41,369 nt of DNA from an uncultured Bacteroidales bacterium (GTDB lineage Bacteria; Bacteroidota; Bacteroidia; Bacteroidales; UBA932), in contig CALVDR010000025.1 of assembly GCA_944326365.1 (NCBI GenBank), positions 1 to 41,369 on the forward strand, written 5' to 3'. Under the pieces are notes generated by a model, which saw only the letters and a program-made list of their open reading frames with translations, made no database searches and was not told the origin of the DNA. Position numbers and translations under genes: made by a program. Of this stretch, positions 31,762-41,228 are shown piece by piece; within the stretch, counting starts at the first letter, position 1, and each line of letters opens with the position of its first letter.

Positions 31762-33483
31762 ATGGACGAGGCATATATGATACCTACCTCCGTGAAGGAG
31801 GTCGAAAATCTCGGGTGGGACTATATCGATGTCATTCTATTTTCGGGTGACGCCTTTATAGACCACCCTTCTTTCGGTACGGCGGTCATTGCCAGATATC
31901 TGCAGAAACACGGATACAGGGTGGCTGTGGTGCCGCAGCCGAACTGGCGTGACGATCTCCGCGATTTCAGGAAACTCGGCAGGCCGCGCCTTTATTTCGG
32001 AGTGAATTCGGGGGCCATGGACTCCATGGTGAACCACTACACAGCATCGAAAAGGCTCAGGAGCAATGACGCCTATACTCCCATGGGCAAGGCCGGGGCG
32101 AGGCCTGATTATGCGACAAGTGTCTATACGAAAATCCTGAAACGGCTTTACCCGGATGTCCCGGTAGTCATCGGAGGGATAGAGGCATCGCTGCGCCGTC
32201 TTACGCATTATGATTACTGGCAGGATTCCCTCCAGCCCTCCATCCTGGTGTCTTCCGGAGCCGATTATCTTTCATACGGGATGGGTGAGCGGACCATGCT
32301 GGAGCTGACCCGGGCCATTGAATCCGGAAGAAATGTGTCCGATATCAGGAAAATCCCACAGCTGGCCTTTTTCATGACAGGAAGAAGCCGGCAGAAAGAT
32401 GCGGCGGTGCTTCATTCGTTTGAAGAGTGCCTGCGGGACAAGGCCGCCTTTGCCAGGAATTTCCACGAGATAGAGACTGCTGCGAACATGATGAATCCGC
32501 CTGTGATCATAGAACCGTGCCATGACGGCTATGTAAGGGTGAATCCCCCATATCCTCCTGCCACGGAGGCGGAAATGGATTCCTTCTGGGATCTTCCGTT
32601 CACGAAACTTCCGCATCCGCGTTACAAGGGAAAGCATATTCCCGCGTATGAGATGATAAAGTTTTCCATAAACACGCACCGCGGATGTTTCGGGGGCTGT
32701 AACTTCTGTACCATAGCAGCCCATCAGGGTAAATTCATCCAGTCGCGTTCCGAGAAATCCATTCTCGGCGAGATCGGCCGACTGAAATCCCTTCCCGGCT
32801 TTGCCGGCAATATTTCCGATGTAGGGGCGCCTACGGCCAATATGTATGGAATGAGGGGCCGGGATACAGGCCTTTGCGCCGTATGCCGGCGTAAATCCTG
32901 CCTTTTCCCCTCAGTATGCCGGAATCTGGACAGGTCGCATGCACGTCTGCTGTCATTGTACAAAAGCATATCCGCGCTCAAAGGAATCCGGCATTTCTAC
33001 ATAGGCAGCGGCATACGCTATGACCTTTTCCTGGATGAAAAAGGCTTTGTGGACGAGACTTCGTATCCGTATTTCAGGGAATTGGTGACTGAACATACTT
33101 CAGGGATATTGAAAGTGGCTCCGGAGCATACTGAGGACAAGGTCCTCAAACTTATGGCGAAGCCGTCTTTCCGGCTTTTTGTCCGGCTCAGGGCGGAATT
33201 CGATGCCATTGTCCGGAGGACGGGAAAGCATTGTCTTCTTATTCCTTATTTTATTTCAGGGCATCCGGGCTGCGGTATGGCGGAAATGAAGCGGCTGTCG
33301 GAAAATCCGGCTCTGAGGGGCATACACACGGAACAGGTACAGGATTTTACACCTACGCCGATGACTGTATCATCGGTCATGTTCTATACCGGGCTCGACC
33401 CTCATACCATGCAACCTGTTTTCGTAGAACGCGATACGGAAAGGAAGAGAAAGCAAAAATCATTTTTCTTCATAAAAAAGTGA
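31762..33483 (+). CDS. YgiQ-family radical SAM protein
   Basis: The 573-aa protein has the family N-terminus (PTSVKEVENLGWDYIDVILF, SGDAFIDHPSFG), a B12-binding-like front part, the radical SAM motif RGCFGGCNFC (around 311-320, CxxxCxxC), and a C-terminal half with APTANMYGM and HTSGILKVAPEHTED. It binds a 4Fe-4S cluster and S-adenosylmethionine. The reaction is not known. A second cysteine group CAVCRRKSCLFPSVC (around 372-386) may hold another cluster. The gene is directly behind argS. Confidence 0.92.
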   Translation: MDEAYMIPTSVKEVENLGWDYIDVILFSGDAFIDHPSFGTAVIARYLQKHGYRVAVVPQPNWRDDLRDFRKLGRPRLYFGVNSGAMDSMVNHYTASKRLRSNDAYTPMGKAGARPDYATSVYTKILKRLYPDVPVVIGGIEASLRRLTHYDYWQDSLQPSILVSSGADYLSYGMGERTMLELTRAIESGRNVSDIRKIPQLAFFMTGRSRQKDAAVLHSFEECLRDKAAFARNFHEIETAANMMNPPVIIEPCHDGYVRVNPPYPPATEAEMDSFWDLPFTKLPHPRYKGKHIPAYEMIKFSINTHRGCFGGCNFCTIAAHQGKFIQSRSEKSILGEIGRLKSLPGFAGNISDVGAPTANMYGMRGRDTGLCAVCRRKSCLFPSVCRNLDRSHARLLSLYKSISALKGIRHFYIGSGIRYDLFLDEKGFVDETSYPYFRELVTEHTSGILKVAPEHTEDKVLKLMAKPSFRLFVRLRAEFDAIVRRTGKHCLLIPYFISGHPGCGMAEMKRLSENPALRGIHTEQVQDFTPTPMTVSSVMFYTGLDPHTMQPVFVERDTERKRKQKSFFFIKK

Positions 33484-33558
33484 AAAAAGTATTTTCCAAT
33501 CCGAAATAATGTCCTATAATTGCAACATAAAAAGTATCTGTAACAAAGGAAAGAAAAT

Positions 33559-33927
33559 ATGGAAAAAAGCAGTCAGAAGAAGAGAGCTGTCGTAAGTTAT
33601 GAGAATATGTCTGAAGAGTTGGCTGCAGCTTTTGCGGAAAAGTATCCTAAGGGCTTTTCAGATTATCTTCCGGACCTTTTGAAGTATGACAAGCCTGACG
33701 GGACTTCGTTCTATGCAGTCACTATAGAAATACCTTCTGCCATTTATCTGGTCAAGATAAAAGTGCATACCGATGATGCGGAAGACATAGAGCGATGGCT
33801 GGACGGAGACGATGACGACGATGATTCAGTATCAGGAAACGGAACCGACGGGGGAGATTTGCCTGATGACAACATAGCCCAGTATGCGTCTGGAGACGAT
33901 GATTCATCGGAGTCTGATCTTGATTAG
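33559..33927 (+). CDS. Conserved-looking hypothetical protein with acidic tail
   Basis: The 122-aa protein has a folded N-terminal part (VVSYENMSEELAAAFAEKYP, GFSDYLPDLLKYDKPDGTSF, then a beta stretch FYAVTIEIPSAIYLVKIKV) and a strongly acidic end with Asp runs (about residues 83-122). This looks like a small family I have seen in Bacteroidota without known function. Acidic tails of this type occur in nucleic-acid mimics and in partners of basic proteins, but no function is claimed. It has its own start with AAAGGAAAG 9 nt upstream, between ygiQ and the ClC gene. Confidence 0.7.
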   Translation: MEKSSQKKRAVVSYENMSEELAAAFAEKYPKGFSDYLPDLLKYDKPDGTSFYAVTIEIPSAIYLVKIKVHTDDAEDIERWLDGDDDDDDSVSGNGTDGGDLPDDNIAQYASGDDDSSESDLD

Positions 33928-33962
33928 TTTTACATCTTTTCGGATATAACCATCACACGGCA

Positions 33963-35762
33963 TTGAAGACTGACAGGCGTACCGGTCATTTTTACGCTTT
34001 TATCAGGCGGATGCTGCAGAAAATGTCGGAAAAGGATCAGGTTCTGGTCCTTTCTCTTGTTGTCGGTATTTTCTGCGGCTTGGCTTCCGTACTGCTGAAA
34101 GTGGCCATCGAATGGATTCATCACGGGCTGATTTCCTGGTTTGACGGGAGGAATTTCGACTACAATTTCCTCTATCTGATATATCCGGGAATCGGCATGC
34201 TGCTGTCCATGCTTTTCGTGCGTCATGTCATCAGGGACAATATCGGTCACGGTGTGACGAAAGTCCTGCTGGCGGTATCGAAAAACGAGTCGAAGATCAA
34301 GCCTCACAACATGTGGTCTTCGCTGGTGGCAAGTTCCGTCACCATCGGATTCGGCGGCTCTGTCGGAGCGGAGGCACCCATAGTATATACCGGCGCCGCC
34401 ATCGGTTCGAACATCGGCCGCAAGATGGGGCTTTCGTACAAGAGTATCACCATACTCCTCGGATGCGGGGCAGCAGGTGCCGTGGCAGGTATATTCAAGG
34501 CCCCGCTTGCCGGTGTGCTATTCACTTTGGAGATACTGCTTTTCAATATCTCCATGTCATCCATACTGCCGCTGCTGCTGTCCACCATATCGGCGACCGT
34601 GGTATCCTATCTTTTTCTGGGGGATTCACTTCCTTTCGAGTGTACACTCTCGCCTTTCGCCATGCACAATATCCCGTTCTATATCCTTCTGGGTCTTTTC
34701 TGTGCAGGGTGCTCGATTTATTTCACCAGGACTACGCTGTGGCTTGAAGACAGGATCAAGGCGATAGAAGGGCCTTTCCGCAGGTGGTTCATATCTGCAG
34801 CATGTCTCGGACTTCTGATTTTTCTCTTTCCGCCACTTTACGGTGAGGGCTATGATTCCCTGTCGGTATTGCTCAACGGAGGTGAATTTTCTTTCGAGAA
34901 CAGGACAGTACTGGGCTTTTTCATGAATACGCCCTGGACCATTCCGATATTCTTCCTGTTCATTCTGCTGCTGAAGGTCTTTTCCATGTCATTCACGAAT
35001 GCCGGCGGGGGAGTGGGAGGTACATTCGGTCCGACACTTTTCGTAGGGGCCATAGCCGGTTTCGTGCTGGCACGTTCCCTGAATCTTTTATTGGCCGGGA
35101 CCGATATGAGTGTACCAGAACAGAATTCGGTGCTCGTGGGTATGGCCGGACTCATGGCAGGCGTGATGCAGGCTCCGATGACTGCCATCTTCCTCATTGC
35201 CGAGATTTCAGGCGGGTACGAGCTGCTGATACCACTCATACTTACATCCACCATTTCATTCGGGGCCACAAGGATTGTAGAGCAATATTCGATATACACG
35301 AAACGAATAGCGAAAAAAGGCGAACTGCTGACGCATGACAGTGACCAGGCCGTACTCACGCTTCTCAAGACTTCGGACCTGATAGAGTCGAACTTCACTC
35401 CGGTGAAGATAGACGCCACGCTTGGAGAACTCGTGGAGGCAGTGTCGCTTTCTTCCCGGAACATATTCCCGGTAGTGGATGTCCGCAAGCATTTTCAGGG
35501 TTATGTCTCTCTGGAGGATATACGCAGCGACATGTTCAAGAAAGACCTGTATGACAAGATGTTTGTATACAATTATATGAAATCTTCGCCGGCCTATGTT
35601 TACGTGGACGAGAAGATGGACAGCGTGATGAGGAAATTCGAGAAGACTGATGCCTGGAATCTTCCTGTGGTGGACCATTACAGGACCTATATAGGATTCG
35701 TGTCAAAATCGAAGATATTTTCGGCTTACAGGAACCAGCTCCGGGAAGTGTCCCATGACTAG
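33963..35762 (+). CDS. ClC-family chloride channel/antiporter with CBS domains
   Basis: The protein is 599 aa from TTG 33963; ATG 34011 (MLQKMSEKDQ) is the alternative and would remove 16 residues. About 10-12 membrane segments span residues 30-440. The selectivity motifs are present as GFGGSVGAEAPIV (GxEGP equivalent, with the gating Glu) and NAGGGVGGTFGPTLFVGA (GxFxP equivalent). Two CBS domains follow at about 455-590, which usually bind adenine nucleotides. It conducts or exchanges chloride in the inner membrane. A terminator follows. Confidence 0.92.
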   Translation: MKTDRRTGHFYAFIRRMLQKMSEKDQVLVLSLVVGIFCGLASVLLKVAIEWIHHGLISWFDGRNFDYNFLYLIYPGIGMLLSMLFVRHVIRDNIGHGVTKVLLAVSKNESKIKPHNMWSSLVASSVTIGFGGSVGAEAPIVYTGAAIGSNIGRKMGLSYKSITILLGCGAAGAVAGIFKAPLAGVLFTLEILLFNISMSSILPLLLSTISATVVSYLFLGDSLPFECTLSPFAMHNIPFYILLGLFCAGCSIYFTRTTLWLEDRIKAIEGPFRRWFISAACLGLLIFLFPPLYGEGYDSLSVLLNGGEFSFENRTVLGFFMNTPWTIPIFFLFILLLKVFSMSFTNAGGGVGGTFGPTLFVGAIAGFVLARSLNLLLAGTDMSVPEQNSVLVGMAGLMAGVMQAPMTAIFLIAEISGGYELLIPLILTSTISFGATRIVEQYSIYTKRIAKKGELLTHDSDQAVLTLLKTSDLIESNFTPVKIDATLGELVEAVSLSSRNIFPVVDVRKHFQGYVSLEDIRSDMFKKDLYDKMFVYNYMKSSPAYVYVDEKMDSVMRKFEKTDAWNLPVVDHYRTYIGFVSKSKIFSAYRNQLREVSHD

Positions 35763-35777
35763 CCTCCGGCCAATGTC

Positions 35778-35802
35778 ATTGCGCCGCCGGCGCAATATTT
35801 TT
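35778..35802 (+). terminator. Rho-independent terminator after the ClC gene
   Basis: ATTGCGCC, loop GCC, GGCGCAAT gives an 8-bp GC-rich stem followed by ATTTTTAA. It separates the ClC gene from tex. Confidence 0.85.
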
Positions 35803-35813
35803 AACCCATAATA

Positions 35814-37973
35814 ATGACCAAAACTCTCTGTATGAAAGATTTATATATCAAGACAATAGCTGTAAGACTGAGCGTCAGGGACTGGCAGGTGGAGAACTGT
35901 GCGAAACTTTTTGAGGACGGGGCTACCATCCCTTTTATCAGCCGTTACAGAAAAGAGAAGACCGGAGGTCTGGATGATGTCGCCGTGGCGGAGATCAGGC
36001 ATTGGATAGATGTGTATGCCGAGATGGAGAAGCGTAAGGAATCCATACTTGCCACTATCAGGGATGCCGGCAAGCTTACGGAAGAACTGGAAAGGACCAT
36101 TTCGGAATGTGTGGACAGCAGGGAACTCGAAGATCTGTATCTGCCGTTCAGACCGAAGCGGCGGACACGTGCCACCGTGGCCCGTGAAGCCGGACTGGAG
36201 CCTCTGGCGGAAGAGATATTCGACCAGAAGATATCCGATCCCATGAAAGAAGCCGGGAAATTCCTGAATGAAAAGGTTCCCTCACCGGATGAAGCTTTGG
36301 CCGGAGCCAGGGATATCATAGCCGAAAAACTGAATGAAACGGCTTCAGTCAGGGAGACGGTACGCCGCATGCTCAGGGAAAGGCGTCTGGTATCCAAGAC
36401 TACCAGAAAGGCGGATTCGCCTGAGGCGGCGAAGTTCAGAGGATATTTCGGTTTTTCCGAATCATTGTCCCGTATAGCCTCCCACAGACTTCTGGCTGTC
36501 CTCCGGGCGGAAGACGAGGGGTATCTGAACCTGCATCTTGACGCTGATCCGGAGAAATGCGGGAACAAGCTGTATTATGACTATTGTCATGACAAGAAAT
36601 ACCCCAATGCAGCACTTGCGGAACAGATACGCACTGCCATAGATGATGCGTACAGACGTCTTCTGGAACCGTCTATCTCGAACGAGGTCATAAAGGAGGC
36701 AAAAGAGAGGGCCGATATCGAATCCATCAAGGTTTTCGGCGAGAATCTGCGCCAGCTTCTCCTTGCTCCTCCGGTCGGACAGAAAAGGGTCATGGCCATT
36801 GATCCCGGATTCAGGACGGGTTGCAAGGTCGTATGCCTCGATGCCCAGGGAAATCTCCTGCATTACGAGACCATTTTCCCTCATCCTCCGGTGAGCGAGA
36901 AAGTGAAGTCCATAAGGGCGGTATCGGATATGATACGGAAATACGGAATCGAGGTCATTGCCATAGGCAACGGTACTGCCGGACGTGAAACTGAAGAATT
37001 CATAAAAAGAGTCCCAAAGCCTGACGGAGTCAGGGTGTTTTCGGTGAGCGAGGACGGAGCTTCCATTTATTCGGCTTCCGATGTGGCCAGGGAGGAATTT
37101 CCTGATTATGATGTCACTGTCCGCGGAGCCGTCTCCATTGGCCGGAGGCTGATGGATCCTCTGGCGGAGCTGGTGAAGATAGATCCGAAGTCATTGGGCG
37201 TAGGCCAGTACCAGCATGATGTCGACCAGATTTTGCTGAAGGAAAAACTGGACAATACGGTGGAGAGCTGCGTGAACAGCGTGGGGGTGAATCTGAATAC
37301 TGCCAGCAAGCATCTGCTCAGCTATGTCGCCGGTATAGGACCTGCACTGGCTGAAAATATAGTACAGTACAGGACTGAAAACGGACCGTTCAAGACCAGA
37401 AAAGACCTGATGAAAGTGAAACGTCTGGGGGACAAGGCTTTCGAACAGTGTGCCGGTTTTCTCCGCATACCCGGTGCGGCAAATCCGCTGGACAATTCTG
37501 CGGTTCATCCCGAGTCCTATCATATAGTGGAGAAGATGGCCCGCAGTCTCGGCGTAAAGACAGAGGAACTGGTGGCCAATGCCGGACTTTGCTCGAAAAT
37601 CAGGGCGGAGGATTTTGTGGAGGAAGATTTCGGTCTGCCTACGGTGAACGACATTCTGAAAGAACTGGTGAAACCAGGACGTGATCCGCGTGAGAGTGCC
37701 TCGGAGTTTTCGTTTTCAGAAGACATCCATTCCATCGAGGACCTGTCTGTCGGCATGGAACTGCCTGGCATCGTGACGAACATCACCGCTTTCGGTGCAT
37801 TTGTCGATATCGGAATCAAACAGAACGGACTGATACACGTATCGCAGATGGGGAGCGGGAAGAACCGGGTACATAACCCTTCAGAAGCAGTGAAACTTCA
37901 CCAGCACGTGAAGGTGCAGGTCATATCGGTGGACATGGACAGGAACCGCATCGGTCTGAGGCTGCTTCACTGA
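35814..37973 (+). CDS. tex: Tex-family RNA-binding transcription accessory protein
   Basis: The 719-aa protein has the Tex layout: an N-terminal helical domain with GATIPFISRYRKEKTGGLDD (36-55), a YqgF-like RNase H fold (around 322-450, RVMAIDPGFRTGCKVVCLDA), helix-hairpin-helix repeats (around 490-555, NTASKHLLSYVAGIGPALAE) and a C-terminal S1 domain (from about 642, GMELPGIVTNITAFGAFVDI). It binds RNA and the RNA polymerase system and affects transcript processing. ATG 35832 is a possible shorter start. It ends 7 bp inside the convergent EamA gene. Confidence 0.94.
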   Translation: MTKTLCMKDLYIKTIAVRLSVRDWQVENCAKLFEDGATIPFISRYRKEKTGGLDDVAVAEIRHWIDVYAEMEKRKESILATIRDAGKLTEELERTISECVDSRELEDLYLPFRPKRRTRATVAREAGLEPLAEEIFDQKISDPMKEAGKFLNEKVPSPDEALAGARDIIAEKLNETASVRETVRRMLRERRLVSKTTRKADSPEAAKFRGYFGFSESLSRIASHRLLAVLRAEDEGYLNLHLDADPEKCGNKLYYDYCHDKKYPNAALAEQIRTAIDDAYRRLLEPSISNEVIKEAKERADIESIKVFGENLRQLLLAPPVGQKRVMAIDPGFRTGCKVVCLDAQGNLLHYETIFPHPPVSEKVKSIRAVSDMIRKYGIEVIAIGNGTAGRETEEFIKRVPKPDGVRVFSVSEDGASIYSASDVAREEFPDYDVTVRGAVSIGRRLMDPLAELVKIDPKSLGVGQYQHDVDQILLKEKLDNTVESCVNSVGVNLNTASKHLLSYVAGIGPALAENIVQYRTENGPFKTRKDLMKVKRLGDKAFEQCAGFLRIPGAANPLDNSAVHPESYHIVEKMARSLGVKTEELVANAGLCSKIRAEDFVEEDFGLPTVNDILKELVKPGRDPRESASEFSFSEDIHSIEDLSVGMELPGIVTNITAFGAFVDIGIKQNGLIHVSQMGSGKNRVHNPSEAVKLHQHVKVQVISVDMDRNRIGLRLLH

Positions 37974-38881
37974 CGTTTTCCCTCGTACTGCGACATTATC
38001 ACCCCGACAGTGGAGATGGCGATGCCGCAGGCCTGTCTCAGGTTGAGATCCTCATGTCCGAGAATCCATGCCACGATGGCGGCCACTACCGGAATAAGGG
38101 CTGAGAATATGCTTGACTTCGCGACTCCGAGATTCTTGATGGTGCTGACCCAGAGTGAGAAAGCCAGACTGGAACACAGAAATGCAAGGCAGAGGATCGG
38201 GTACATCACGTCCGCCCCAAGCCATGTCGTATTGAAACCGTCCAGCCCCTTGACCAGAAAGAGTGGAAACAGGTAAACCGACCCTATCAGGAACTGGTAC
38301 ATAACGATGACCTGGCTGCTGTAGTTGTTCGACAGGCTTTTGGTCACCGATGCATGACCGACTTCGGCGATGACGGCTATCAGGAGAAGAATGATTCCGA
38401 ATATGAAATTTTTACCGAGGGCGCCCTTGCTCATCACTACCAGACAGATTCCGGACAGGGAGAGCAGGATTCCCAGAATGTTGACGGCATTTATCTTTTC
38501 CTTGAAGAACATCACGCCGGCTCCGATGGAGAATATCGGAATGGTGGCTATGATCATGGCACTCAGGGTCGGGGAGCCTGTCTCCTTCAGGCCATATGAT
38601 TCGCACAGGAAATAAATGAAAGGCTCGAAGAACGCGAGTAGCAGGAATTTCGGGAGATCAGCCCTGTGTATCCGGGTCACACGTCCTCTCGTGGCATTCA
38701 GAAGGAAAAGGATGATTCCTGCCAGAAGTATCCTTACGAATACAAAATAGAATACCGGGACATTCCGCTCTATCAGCATGTCGGTCCATATGTATGATAT
38801 GCCCCAGAGCGTTATGGCAAAGACGGATACGAGATAGATCAGAAATTTGGATTTTCCCATGTTCTTGTTCAAACTTACCAT
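37967..38881 (-). CDS. EamA/DMT-family transporter
   Basis: The 304-aa protein has ten predicted membrane segments in two repeats of the EamA domain (about 14-145 and 165-295), with the typical motifs SPTLSAMIIATIPIFSIGAG and SSIFSALIPVVAAIVAWILG. It likely moves a metabolite or drug across the inner membrane; the substrate cannot be told. ATG 38860 (MGKSKF) is an alternative start. Its tail overlaps tex by 7 bp in a tail-to-tail arrangement. Confidence 0.88.
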   Translation of the reverse strand: MVSLNKNMGKSKFLIYLVSVFAITLWGISYIWTDMLIERNVPVFYFVFVRILLAGIILFLLNATRGRVTRIHRADLPKFLLLAFFEPFIYFLCESYGLKETGSPTLSAMIIATIPIFSIGAGVMFFKEKINAVNILGILLSLSGICLVVMSKGALGKNFIFGIILLLIAVIAEVGHASVTKSLSNNYSSQVIVMYQFLIGSVYLFPLFLVKGLDGFNTTWLGADVMYPILCLAFLCSSLAFSLWVSTIKNLGVAKSSIFSALIPVVAAIVAWILGHEDLNLRQACGIAISTVGVIMSQYEGKRQ

Positions 38882-38916
38882 ATAAGGTCTCCTGCTATGA
38901 TTTCATCGGTTCCTGG

Positions 38917-40296
38917 CTATTTCCCGAAAATGAGTTTCTGCCCGCAAGGGATCTCGGATATGAATTCCGAATCCCCTATCACGTGATGTCCGTTCACGAA
39001 TACGTCGGTGATCCTGCCTTTCAGCCTTTCCCCCTCATATGGACTCCATCCGCATTTGCAGTCCGTATCTTCTGATGAAACTGTCTGGAACGAGTCCATA
39101 TCTACCACGACCAGATCCGCATAGTATCCTTCTTTCAGGAAACCCCTGTCTTCTATCCCGAACATTTCGGCTGTCTTTTCCGAAAGGACAGAGGCTATCC
39201 GTGTCAGCGGTATGTCTTCTTCCGCGGCTATGGTCAGCAGAACCGGCAGCGAATGCTGTATCGACGGCACGCCGGAAGGGCATACCGGATATTTTCTGTC
39301 TTTCTCTTCAGCCAGGTGCGGAGCATGGTCTGAACCTATGGTATCTATGATCCCGTCTTTCAGCGCCTGTCTGAGAGCTTTCCTGTCATCTGCGGATTTG
39401 ATGGACGGATTGCATTTCATCCTCGCTCCGAGCCTTTCATAATCATCATCGCAGAACCATAGATAATTGACTGATGTCTCGGCTGTTATATTGCTGCTCG
39501 AAAGTTTTGCCGCCCTTACCATTTCGGCTTCTTCCTTTGTGGAGACATGCAGAAGATGCAGTCTGGTCCCGAGTGCGACGGCTGTTTCCAGAGCCTTGAT
39601 AGAGGACAGTATGCATGCTCTCCTGCTCCTGATTTCAGGATGCATGCCGAACGGAATATCTTCCCCGAACCTTTCTTCCGCCGCTTTCAGATTCTCCCTT
39701 ATGGTCTGTTCGTCTTCGCAGTGGACGAGTATTTCCTTTTCCTTTATTCCGAAAATTTTCCTGAGAGTATCTTCGTCATCTACAAGCATGTTCCCCGTCG
39801 ACGATCCCATGAAGACCTTTATCCCGCCGAAGTCCTTTTTCGAAATCCCGTCCTTCCCGGATTCCAGAATTTCCGTTATTTCCTGAAAATTCCCGTTCGT
39901 CGCACCTAAATGGAATCCGTAATTGGCGAAAGCCCGGCCTTCGGCCAATGCGAGTTTCTCCGCCAGAGTCCCGGCAGAGACTGTCGCAGGTTTAGTGTTC
40001 GGCATATCGATGAAAGACGTGATCCCGCCTTTCACGGCAGCCTTTGATTCCGTGCCGATATCAGCCTTATGCGTCATGCCCGGCTCCCTGAAATGCACAT
40101 GGGCATCGATGCCTCCGGCAAATATGAATCTGCCTTTAAGGTCTATGGCCCGAGCGTCTGCATAATGCGACAGAAAATCCTCATCCAGTTTGTCAGACGG
40201 CGTGATTTCCGCTATTTTTTCGCCTTCGATCAGAACCGCGGCTTCAGTTACTCCTTCTCCGGTGACAGTCTTTCCGTTATACAGCAGGTATTTCAT
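38917..40296 (-). CDS. pyrC: Dihydroorotase, class I
   Basis: The enzyme interconverts carbamoyl-aspartate and dihydroorotate in pyrimidine synthesis. The 459-aa amidohydrolase has DAHVHFREPGMTHK (64-77) with two metal His, a Lys in GIKVFMGSST that would be carboxylated, LVHCEDE, LHLLHVST and IGSDHAPH for the remaining metal and catalytic residues. The longer N-terminus and 459-aa length match class I enzymes. Its start lies 20 bp inside the end of the glycosyltransferase gene, so the two are coupled. Confidence 0.9.
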   Translation of the reverse strand: MKYLLYNGKTVTGEGVTEAAVLIEGEKIAEITPSDKLDEDFLSHYADARAIDLKGRFIFAGGIDAHVHFREPGMTHKADIGTESKAAVKGGITSFIDMPNTKPATVSAGTLAEKLALAEGRAFANYGFHLGATNGNFQEITEILESGKDGISKKDFGGIKVFMGSSTGNMLVDDEDTLRKIFGIKEKEILVHCEDEQTIRENLKAAEERFGEDIPFGMHPEIRSRRACILSSIKALETAVALGTRLHLLHVSTKEEAEMVRAAKLSSSNITAETSVNYLWFCDDDYERLGARMKCNPSIKSADDRKALRQALKDGIIDTIGSDHAPHLAEEKDRKYPVCPSGVPSIQHSLPVLLTIAAEEDIPLTRIASVLSEKTAEMFGIEDRGFLKEGYYADLVVVDMDSFQTVSSEDTDCKCGWSPYEGERLKGRITDVFVNGHHVIGDSEFISEIPCGQKLIFGK

Positions 40297-41023
40297 CCGT
40301 TTTTCTCCCTTTGATCTTTCTGAATCTCATGCCTATCACGCCCCAGAAGGCTTCACCGAATATGCCGCTGCTCATTTTAGAGGATCCTTCTTTCCTGTCC
40401 ACGAATATTATAGGGACTTCCTTTATCTTGAATCCCAGTTTGAAGGCAGAGTATTTCATCTCTATCTGGAACCCGTATCCTTTCATCCTGATATTGTCCA
40501 GATCGATGGTTTCAAGAACTTTCCGTCTGTAGCACTTGAATCCTGCGGTCGAGTCGTAAATATGCATGTCGAGGACTTTCCTGACGAAAACGGATGCGAA
40601 ATATGACATGATTACCCTCCCGATGGGCCAGTTTATGACGCTGATTCCGTTGCAATATCTGGAGCCGATAGCCAGATCTGCACCGTCCTTTGCGCAGGCC
40701 TCATACAGACGCGGCACATCATCCGGATTGTGCGAGAAATCGGCATCCATTTCGAATATGTAGTCATAGCCGTGGCCGACAGCCCATTTGAATCCGGCTA
40801 TGTAGGCTGTGCCCAACCCCTGTTTTCCGGCACGCTCTATCATGAAAAGCCTTTCCGGGAACTCTTCCTGAAGTCTTTTCACGATTTTCCCTGTCCCGTC
40901 AGGCGAGCCGTCTTCTATTACTATAATATTGTATTCGCCTTCAAGTGCGAAGATGGCCCTTATGATCTTTTCTATGTTCTCCTTTTCGTTGTACGTCGGT
41001 ATGATTATTATCTTTTTGTCCAT
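40277..41023 (-). CDS. Polyprenol monophosphomannose synthase-like glycosyltransferase (GT2)
   Basis: The 248-aa GT-A enzyme has IIIPTYNEKENIEKII (5-20), IEDGSPDGTG (about 36-45), the metal and donor motif EMDADFSHNPDD (about 91-102), GSRYCNG and the acceptor-side STAGFKCYRRKVLE. This matches DPM1/Ppm1-type synthases, which load mannose on a polyprenyl phosphate carrier from GDP-mannose. There is no C-terminal membrane part, so it is peripheral to the inner membrane. It is first in a two-gene unit with pyrC. Confidence 0.88.
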   Translation of the reverse strand: MDKKIIIIPTYNEKENIEKIIRAIFALEGEYNIIVIEDGSPDGTGKIVKRLQEEFPERLFMIERAGKQGLGTAYIAGFKWAVGHGYDYIFEMDADFSHNPDDVPRLYEACAKDGADLAIGSRYCNGISVINWPIGRVIMSYFASVFVRKVLDMHIYDSTAGFKCYRRKVLETIDLDNIRMKGYGFQIEMKYSAFKLGFKIKEVPIIFVDRKEGSSKMSSGIFGEAFWGVIGMRFRKIKGRKTDEIPAV

Positions 41024-41197
41024 ATCCGGTGCAATGGTTTTTTCTAAAATCGGTGTGAATTTACAAAATTTTGCGGTTTTTCAAGCCTTTTCCATATGTG
41101 AAATATCCCATGAAAAATTTTGTAGGGTACAACATTCTGCTATTCAGAACGATGAGTGACTTGCACGAAAAATTTCCCGAAAAAAGATGAAAAAAAG

Positions 41198-41228
41198 TTT
41201 GGAGGGAAATAAAAAAAGCGTACCTTTG
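41198..41228 (+). promoter_or_regulatory. Strong promoter, probably of an rRNA operon
   Basis: TTTG (41198-41201), exactly 19 nt, then TACCTTTG (41221-41228) is a perfect Bacteroidota housekeeping promoter. The upstream 41150-41197 is very A-rich, like an UP element. The stretch 41024-41197 holds no gene. Confidence 0.85.
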
